Origin: Chlamydiota bacterium
GTDB taxonomy: Bacteria; Auribacterota; JACPWU01
Assembly (NCBI GenBank): GCA_016178055.1
Contig: JACOUC010000046.1
Coordinates: forward strand, 17,153-81,152
DNA: 64,000 nucleotides
Direction: 5' to 3'
Position numbers and translations under genes: made by a program. The notes under the pieces are model-generated. The model had not been told where the DNA came from. It made no database searches and worked only from the letters and a program-made list of their open reading frames with translations. Shown here one piece after another: positions 18,217 through 27,800 of this stretch (the stretch's first letter is position 1; each line of letters begins with the position of its first letter).

Positions 18217-18477
18217 TATTTATAGTGAACGCCACTATCAATAGAACCAGCATAATCCCGACAGAGCCCGCCATCCCAACACCACCCGAAATAGCCGCAT
18301 ATCCCAATTCTGCCGCTGAGGCTATACCCTAATTAAAAACCATTTCAATCAGCTTCACCGCAAAGGGAAGGAGAATGAGGGATTTTAAAATGGGCTTGAG
18401 CGAAGCTCCACTGAAACGGAGCGAGATGTTATTTAATAATATGAAAATCCTTGACTGGATTTTGAAGGAATCCTAAG
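18217..18477. other. Conserved gap of cassette A with a decayed minus-strand frame
   Basis: This gap aligns well with 20873-21144 in copy B. On the minus strand both copies can be read as LKPILKSL(I/L)LLPFAVKLIEMV, then ASAAE(L/M)G and a long hydrophobic stretch MLVLL(I)VAFTI. Most differences fall at third codon positions of that minus frame. Copy A has a TAG where B has TAT, and one extra base near 18440, so copy A cannot encode the continuous product. It is either a remnant of a gene or a structural sequence. Confidence 0.45.
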
Positions 18478-18825
18478 ATGTCTCTTATTATGAAAGAAAA
18501 TAAATCTACTAAGGGTCCCCAGACGGAAAACCATCTTGTCGTTATTCTTGAAGATATGAGAGCCAAATTCCAAGTCTTTGATGAAGGACTCATTTCGCTA
18601 CGGAAAAAAACAGACCAGATGAACGCAAATCTCGAGTCGCTAAGAGATGAAGTCGGTGATGTTCGTCTGCGTATGGCTCGTGTTGAAGCAAAGCTTGCAA
18701 AACTCGAAGAAAGCACTGCCCGTATCGAATCTGATATTAGACTGATCAAAAATGATCTGAAAGCTAAAGTCAGTTTTGAAGAATTTAAAGTCCTTGAAAA
18801 GAGACTCGCCGCCGCTACATCGTAA
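18478..18825 (+). CDS. Cassette A: coiled-coil protein
   Basis: This 115-residue protein is almost entirely heptad-patterned: VILEDMRAKFQVFDEGLISL, then repeated LESLRDEVGDVRLRMARVEA and KLAKLEESTARIESD, ending in a block (IRLIKNDLKAKVSFEEFKVL) that is nearly identical in the copy at 21145. No signal or membrane segment. The start may be the ATG at 18490, which aligns with the start of the paralogue (MKEKK); AAGGAATCC upstream of 18478 favours the longer form. It probably pairs with the membrane partners encoded just upstream. Function unknown. Confidence 0.65.
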   Translation: MSLIMKENKSTKGPQTENHLVVILEDMRAKFQVFDEGLISLRKKTDQMNANLESLRDEVGDVRLRMARVEAKLAKLEESTARIESDIRLIKNDLKAKVSFEEFKVLEKRLAAATS

Positions 18826-18875
18826 GGTTGTAATCTCGTCTTTTTCAAATACTCGGAATTTGAGAGAAATTCACC

Positions 18876-21800
18876 TTACATCGCTGTCTGAGCCAAAACC
18901 TTCGTCAAACGCTCCTTCTCAAAATTTTCTTCTAACGAACGAGCTGTAGCGGCAACACTTCTTTCCTGACCAAGTCGAGTCAAGGCATCTGGGTCAATGC
19001 GATTAATATCAGCCAGCATTGCCTCAAGCCCTGGTGAACCTTGATGAGCCCATCGACTGGCTAAAATGGCTATCGCCTTTGCATCTCCTCTCGCAACAAT
19101 ATACACATCCTCAGAGATTCCATAAACCTTCCCCTCCCGTTTACGAACCAAAACATTCACTTTCTTGACACCTCGCTCTCTCATCTCTCCTGTGATCTTT
19201 TCAGCCAATTTCCCTCGCCTTAAAGAAGGATCGTTTTTAAAGTAAAATTTAATTTGGATATCCTCTTTCAATTGTTTCTGAGCCTGATCAAAAGTTAATG
19301 GATCACCCCATAAGGCCCTCAAAATAGCCTCTTCCAAATGGTGGAGTTCTTCAGTACTGAGTGTGCCTTCTTTATAAGGTAAAGGCACAGAAAGCGCTGC
19401 TACATTTTTTGAATTTTGTTTCAACCTCAAAATCATTTCCCGATATACCCTTCGAAACTCTGGACTATTGGCCTGAACTAAAAACGCTTTTCCACTTTTA
19501 GATCGTGAAATTTTGATGTTAAAATTTCCCCTCGACCAGACAACCCCTAAAGATTCAGATTGATCGGCTTCCCGAAAAGAACCCGAAAGATATTGTTGAT
19601 TCACCCTCTCAAATCGCCGTTCTTCACTCTGAACATCCAGACGAATCATATTTTCCACAAGTTGAGCCCTAACAAGAGCTCGATCACTAAAGCCCTCAAT
19701 CGATAACCCTTCTCTCAATGCTTCTTGATTAGAGAAAATACTTTTCAAAATCTGATCGACGCGTTGAGGATGGACCCGACTCAAATCAATACTGAGAGGC
19801 TCGGTCTGATTTCCAACCACTTGATAGAGAGCCTTTAATTGACTTTGCTCACGAGGAAAGATCTCTATGGCCTTTCCTGAAACCAAAAGCCCTCCATCAG
19901 CATTCACTGTTAAAATACCACGCTTCGCATTTGTCATTGCAAGCGATAGCGAAGCAATCTCAAGGGAAAGACGAGATTCCTTCATCCCTTCCTGGACTCG
20001 CAATGACAGTGTTGCATCTCCACCCTTAGGTAAAATAAAACCATGACTCAATCGAGCAACTAAGTCATCGAGTGTTATCACCCGCAAATCGAAAATCGCG
20101 ATCCCATCGTAATCCAATCCGCTCTGATAAGCCCTTACCAATCCTTCAATAACCTCGAAAGGAACACTCCCCACTTTCAAAACATTCGCCGCAAACAAAA
20201 ATAAAGTTTCCGCTTCCCCCGCGACCATCTCCGGAATCGCTTTTTCATCGATAGGCTCAGTCTCCCCTCGAGATCGAACTCGAACAATTCCTTCAAGTTC
20301 ATCCATAAATTGGCCAAAGGTAATACTGGAAAGACCCATTCTTAAAATAGCTCGCTTCATCCGCTTCTTCAACGCATCATCCACATCCTCCTTCATCACC
20401 TGCTCAATCAGCTCATTCAAAAGCGGGTTAACTTCAGGAGGGGCTAAAAACTCTGGTTCAACCTGTTGAATCCTCGTCAAAAAAGCAAGTGAAGAAGTCT
20501 GAGTACTTTTCGAACGCGTAAAGCTATTCCCCTGGACAGTCATTCTGAGTTGAATTATAGTGTGAGCAATGAGTGAAATTAAAGTTTTCACCAAGGCTCG
20601 AAGAGAATTACTGGCAAAAACAATCATGGACATCACGAAGGTAATGATTGCTGCCATTTTTGCTAACGAGTTTTTTCTAAGGATATCGGTGTGGATTAGC
20701 ATTGCTTTAAGCGTATCAGCATTAACTTTTTTAATTGTAGGAATACTAATCTGTCCAAAAGGAGATTGAAGCCATGGTTGCCTTAATGACAGTTGTGTTG
20801 ATGATTGTTGTAATTGGAGGGTGGTTTGCCATTGACCAATACCGAACCAAGCATCACCGACACGGGCATTAACGTATATAGTGAACGCTACTAACAGAAC
20901 CAACATAACCCCCACAAAGCCCGCCACCCCAGTCCCCGCAGCCTCCGCAACAGCCACATGTCCCATCTCTGCCGCTGATGCTGTGCCATAATCTAAAACC
21001 ATTTCAATCAACTTCACCGCAAAGGGAAGAAGAAGGAGGGATTTTAGAATGGGTTTGAGCGAAGCTCGACTGAAACGGAGCGAAATATTATTTATAATAC
21101 GAAAACCCTTGACTGAATTTTGAGCAAGTTCTAACATCTTTTCCATGAAAGAAAAGAAATCTCCAAAATCTCTTCCCACAGATGATATGCAGCGATACAA
21201 CGCAGTTCTTATCGAAGAAATGCGAAGCCAGTTTAAGGCCGTCGGAGAAAACGTCGTTGCCCTTCGCAACAAAGTTGATGAAGAGTCAGAAAAATCTGAA
21301 AAAAGATTCGAGGCGCTTTCCAATAGCCTGCTGAGCTTTCGGTATGAAACCAAGGAGAGATTCACCAAGATCGAGGGAAGGATTAGCAAACTTGAAGAAA
21401 GCACCGCTAAATTAGAAGCATCCGTTCTCCAACTGCGAGAAAGCAATGCCCGTATCGAAGTAAGAACTGCTCGTATTGAAGCAAGGACTGCAAAACTCGA
21501 AGAAAGTAATTCCCGTATTGAATCTGATGTTAGGCTTATTAAAAATGATTTAAAAGTCAAAGTCAGTTTTGAAGAATTTAAGGTACTTGAAAATAGACTC
21601 GCCATCGTTGAAAAACGTCTCGCCGCCGTTGCATCGTAATTTTCTAATCCTTCATTTTTTAAGTATTCCAAATTCATCTCGTGATGGTATCTACTTGCAG
21701 GAATGTAAAAAAGAAGCGCAACGATCGCAAGAGCCGGGTAAGAATTCATGTAGAAATAGAGAAGGTAAGCAGGAATGAGAGAAATTGTATTAGCTAAAGC

Positions 21801-24800
21801 AGCTTTTGTTGCGCCCAGAACCATCCCACCACCTGCTGTTGGCCCTACGGGCCAGTTCGCCGAAGGGGAACCTGCCTCCGACAGAACAGCAGGTGGTGGG
21901 ACCATCCCCTTAAGAGGTGGCCCTTGAGGCATCAACGGATGACCCAATAATTTTTCAAAAATTCGTATGACGAAGTAGCTCAAGGGATGAATCAAAATAA
22001 AAACCCCCGCCACCCCCATCATCCCCAAAAAGCCTTGCATCAATAATGGTGTCGAAGCAACTATACTTGCAACAATGATGATAAATGCTGCTAAATAACC
22101 CACCTGCTCATACCCCGCTTGCTTTTCACGTGGAATCCCGAACCAATCCAGCACAAGACTCATAAACGGGGCCATTCCGGCTTCTGAAGTAGCAGAATTA
22201 AGTACTGTGTCCCCAGAATTAGGCGCGGGGAAAAAGCGGTCCAAAACCGCTAAGGTTTCATCGGGGCTGTGCACTTCCCGAAAACATCCGCCCAGAGGCT
22301 GCATCCAGGGATCGCCATCCAGACTCATGCGTGGATTATTTCCCATGGCCATCACTTGTCCGGGAACAATCCCCCTCTTACTCATCATAAAATCTCTTCC
22401 AACCGCTTTCGTAATGCCTTTCGGAACAATGTGCCAACCATCTTCCGAGACTTCGAGCTTCTCCGCCATAGCACGAATCTCAGACTCTGGATTTTGTTTA
22501 AGCTCTTCGACTAAACGTCCGCCACTTCCATAGGCCTCCAGAGAAGCCCCACGATTGTGCACTGAATCTCCCAACACCTGCGCCAGGCGGCCAAAATCAA
22601 TTTCTTGTTCTTCAGCCTTGTCATATTTCTTGGCCCAATTTTCTTCCTCCCACAAATACCCTTGAGCTGAACCGCAAGGGAAAAGGCCGATTCTATTGAG
22701 AATATAATCTCGCTGATGTTGCGTCCAACCCCTCATTCTCTCTTCCAAGGGCTGAATCACAGTCCTACGTAACTCATCCATGCCCTGCATCGTCGCAATC
22801 ATGAGAGAAAGATCTGAATGACTCCATAAAATATTCACGAGCTTCTCAACTGTTGCTGACGTGAGTGGTGTTTTTTCGGGAGAGGTTAGCGTCCCGTCCA
22901 AATCCAGGGCTAAAAGATGAATCTGATTTTTAGTGCTCGTGGCTTGTCGAGGGAAAGAAGAATGATCCCGAAAGATTCCCTTAAATGTTTCGCCCTCTAT
23001 AAAATCGTTCCATAGTCCTCGCAAACCATTTGTCAGGCGCCAACTCGTCTGAAGCTTCCACCCGCCATTGGATCCTTGAGCAACCAACGTTCCTTCCCTC
23101 TCTTTCCCCTTGTCATCCCAGCGCTTCCCTTGCAAGGCATACTCACCGAGATGCAAACGATCTATATTCGTTTTACGCGGTAGCGCCGCATGACAGAAAA
23201 CCCACTCCTGCCCTTGCGTCCCTAATCGCGGTTCACCTGTCTCATTCGATATATCGTACCCCTGAGGCACTGGCTCATAAGGACCTTTGAACTCTCCCAT
23301 AAGAGGAGCAGAATGCTCTACTGGATACCACGCCCTTGGGTACCAGAATTTCACCTCCGTTCCCTGACGCCTGAGCAGCCCAAGACTATTCGCAAACCGC
23401 GCGTTCCAACTTTGAGGAATAGCAATACCTCTCGACTTCATCAAATAGCAGAGGTACCCTACGAAAGCCGAAGGATAATGAAACTTGTTTGGAAAATCTG
23501 CAGGACTTTCCATGGATTCCAATGAAACATCTACCACAATCACCTGCCTCGCCCGCCCTATCTTGGACTTTTCCTCACCAGAGAATACATCGTCAAAATA
23601 TCCAGTGAATCCCACATTCTCAATCTCGCTCGAGCCAATTTTTGTTTGAATCACTTGAATATTTGTTCCCAAAATATAAGTATTTCCATCCACACGCCCT
23701 TCCGTCAATGCCGCCAAAGGGAACCAGCCATTGGTTAAATTAGCCACCACAACCATGGCCTGATCAGCGGCTTCATAACTTCCCAATGATTCTTTTAAAG
23801 CCTCCCTTCGCTTCAGAATAAGATCATGATAAAGAACGGCGCTTTCTAGCAAAGTGGCCTGATAATCTGGAAGCTCTTCATTTCGGATCTCACGTTCAAC
23901 GTCTGTGGAAAGATATAAGGATAAATCGACACCTCTAAAAACAACCTCAGAGGCTTCTCGCTTCCTTGGATCCTGCAGAAAATATTTCATAATCCTTGGG
24001 ACCATTCTGGGATCCGCCTTCGTTTGCAAAACCCTTCGCAAAATATCTTTGGCCTCCTGCTCAGAAATCGAGGGAGATACAACACCCCCTTTATCGACAA
24101 TATCCATCGTTTCCAATGCACTGAAAAAGAAAACTGGACATATTTTTTTAATCTCAGGATCATTTAAAAGAGCTAAAATATCTTCCTCCTTCATTCCAAA
24201 CTCTTGCTCCATCCAGTAACAGGCAGCTTCTTCAAGTGCTGATAAAGAACGACCTCTCTGCCAAGTCCGTTCAGGGAAGAGATCTTCTGGCTTCGGGGCC
24301 TGAAGCAAAACCTGGCGTAGCCATTTTCTTGCATAATGCGACTGGTCAATATCCTCTATCTTTACTAAGGCATCCAGCCAACTCGCCAGTAAATGAAGAA
24401 GACGGGCATTTTTCTCTTCCAGAAGAAGTTTGATCAAAGTAACAAAAGAGGGCCATTCCTCAATAGAGAACCTGGAATCCTTCAAGAGTTGTGAAAGCAA
24501 TGAAAATCCTTCCTTCTGTCTTTGTTTATCGGGGATTTCCAGCAATGATTTAAAAAGGGCGGGCGTTTCTTCAGAATTACTCATTGCATTTTGAGGCAGT
24601 TTACTAAGAGCCCGAAAAACGTAAATCGATATTTCGACATCCTGTAATGCAAGGAGTTCGCTAAAAAATTCTAATTTTCTTGAAAAATAGCTATAATTTC
24701 GGTAAGATAATAAGCTGGATAACGCCTCAAAAGCCACGAGAATATAATCCTCATCCCTTCTATCAAGAATCTCAGAAATAATTTTTAATAATTCTTTGCG

Positions 24801-27800
24801 ATTTTCGCTATCTTGAAGAGCAGCGTTCCAAAGAAGATCAAAAACATGATATTTAACTCGTAAAGAAACAGATTCCTCAAAAACCTTATCTAAGAGCGCG
24901 GCATATTCTGGAATTAGAGGACTATAATTCCTCTCCAATGCATCAAATAAGTAAAAAGCACTGTATTGAGTCTTATTCCCTTTAAGCTTTAACGCAGTAT
25001 TTAGCCAGGATATGACTTTTCCTGGAGCGATTTTCAACGCCTCGCACTGGTCAAGAAAAGATTCCCGTTTAGCACCTTCTTCTCCCCAATTTTTCAGAAA
25101 ATCTTCAAATCTACCGGCAAAACTGTTCACCTCACTTGCATAATGACTAACCCATTCATTAGAATGAGGAAATTGGGCGCGTGGAAATTTTGAATGGATT
25201 CCGGGAGCAACTTCAGAATAATATCGCCCTTTAAATTGCCTTCTTTCCTGAGGCGTCATACCCTGAATCTGACCCACTGCCCTTCGGGAAGGTTGCCAAT
25301 AGTCTCCCAGAATCCCCTCGTACACGGCTGACAAGGTATGCCGACGGGAGGCGGCCGTCTTAGCTTCTTTTGAGTTTGCCCGCAATCCCTTTCCGCTGAT
25401 TTCAGGGCGTGAGGAAGTCCGAAGTATGATATGTTCCAACACTTCATGGAGGAAACCTTCTTCAGAATATTCAGAGCTTAAATAAAGATGGATCGTTCCT
25501 CTTACGTTAGATCTTCCCTTATTACGTTCAAGATAGCCAAAGGCAGGCAGTTTGACTCCCTTTAATTCATAAGGGCCCTCCCGCCAGTGAATGTTCACGG
25601 CATAGTTCGCTTTCCCAATTTTTATCTCAGTTCTATTATCTATTCTCCGAAATTGCTCAATGACCCCATCCCGCGTAAGCCCCAATTCCCGCAGGGCTTT
25701 AAGGCCTTCTCGAGAAAGGTCTCCCCAGGCACGAATCACATTTGTACGAATTCTCTCCAGCTGCTCAGGCGGGATAGATGGGGTATCACCCTTGTAGCGT
25801 TGATGAAACGCTGCCACATCCACATCTTCGCCACTGTATTTCTTCATGGCAGAGGGAGTTGATTTCGAAGGCTCTTCTGAATATCCATCCCCCATTCTTT
25901 CCTCAACAAAGGCGATTTGAGCTTCCAAATTTTGAGATAAAGAAGCGGTACTTATGCAAAACCTAGATATGGGTTTGGATCTTTCCAAAATCGTGACAAC
26001 CAATTCATCGCGTTCGTGAACAAAATCAACTGTAAAGCGTGAGATATCTGGATGACCACAGGCACGAAGCCAGTCTTCTTGAAGTTTACCATCTTGAGCC
26101 CCTTCCAAAACATTAACCGCCCTCATCACCAAACCAGTTGAAACACGTCTGGTTTCAATCTGAGTAGCGGTAGTTTCAGCCAACGCACTTACTTCAGGAG
26201 TCGCTGAAGGGCCGACTTCTCCAGTGATTTGTTCTCTAGAAACTTCAGTGGGAAGAGCAGCGATGGATGAATTCTCCTTTTTCCTCAAATCCATAAGCAT
26301 TTTCTCTAATTTTGTCGGCTCATTCTTAATAATAGATAAATAAGGCGTCTTCAGTTTGAACTCAGTAATTCTGGGAGCAATCACCACATAAGAAGCCCCT
26401 TCCTTTTTTAACCGCTCCATCATGCCATCGGTGTGAAAACCGCCTGTGTAGAGAATCGCGATTGGGCTCTTCTTTTGATCCATTTGCTGGAGGGTATTTT
26501 TGACCATCGCCTCTTCGCGTTTGGAGGAATATTTGTAGAATGCGGCTATGTTTTTAAGATGGAAGTCTAGGAAGGTGATGTCGTCCATAGTCCATAGTCT
26601 GTAGTCCATAGTCGATGGCTTGAAATTGTTTTTGTTTTTTTCTGCGGACTGTGGACTATGGACTATTGACAGTTTTTCTATCCCCTCCACAATCCCCTTC
26701 GCCGTCACCCGCTCCTGATTCTCCACATAATATTGAAACTCACTCTTCTTCATCTCCAACTCAAAAAAGTTTCTCAAAATAATAAAGTCTTTCTCGATTT
26801 GTCTGAGTGCCTTCTCTTCTTTTGTTCTTAAAAGTTTATCCTGTACTTTTTCAGATATCTTTTCGCATTCTTTTAAGAGTGCATCACTTTTGATCTCGTG
26901 AAAGAGTTCTGTCATTTTGATGTATTTCGTGAGGTTGGGATAACCTTTCGTTCGTCCTTCCTCCCTCTTCCCTCGTCTCCCGTTCTTCCGATGATGGATG
27001 ATGGACGATGGACGATTTCCCTGGATCATCTTCTTCAAGTAGCTGTAATATTCCCACGCATCCATTTTCTCTAAACGGTAATAAAGGCTCTTGGTCATAA
27101 GCTCAAGCATTTCTTCTTTGACCCATTTTTTGCTAAGAACTTCGAGAAGCTTTAAGCGCTCTTTTTCTACTTTTTCGAAGTCTATTTGCTTTTCGATCTG
27201 AGAGACCTGACGCATGAGAGAAAAGTTTTTGTAGGGGTCTGATTTATCAGACCCGAGCCATGTCGAAGGATCAGACCCGTTTGCGGGCTCGATAAATCGA
27301 GCCCCTACAATGTCCACTCCTAACTTTACATCCTGTTTTTCAGCTTTTGCTTCGAGCCTCGAGCCTCGAGCTTCGAGCTCGCTTTTATCTTCTAGCCTCC
27401 AGCTTCTAGCCTCTAGCTGCTTTTCAAGAAACTCCCCATACTCACTCAGCTGAAGGGTTCCCTCCAAATAATCTTTCTCTTTCTGGAGTAAAGTAAGTGC
27501 CTCAGTTGAATAGATTTGCGGGCGAAGGGATTCTATTTTCTTTTGAATGAAGTCCAGTATGGGAAGGGCCTTATCTTTGATATCGAGTCCCTGCCTAAAC
27601 TGAACCAAATGTTCAAAATAATTGAGCATATTTTCGACACCCTGAAGAGGAAGCGGTTTATCCTGAATGATGGATAGATACTCAGCCCCTGAAATGCGCC
27701 CTTGTTTCATTAAGTATTCAGCCATGGCTTTCTTAATTTTAAGATCAGGGAAAGAGGTTAAAAGAGAGGTATCAACAGGACCACTGGCGGCTTCAAGACC

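Noticed and set aside
17666..18307. A 213-codon minus-strand ORF over cassette A
   Set aside because: It is the antisense of the plus-strand cassette genes and the 70-bp palindrome, and has no ribosome site. Only its first 45 codons resemble the minus frame of copy B, which is reported as a conserved gap instead.
18429..18848. A 139-codon minus-strand ORF opposite the coiled-coil gene of cassette A
   Set aside because: It is an S/L/R-rich shadow of a heptad-repeat gene; the plus-strand protein is conserved between copies.
25430..25450. Zinc metalloprotease motif HExxH in the giant protein
   Set aside because: The sequence is HEVLEH, with Glu where the second His of HExxH should be.
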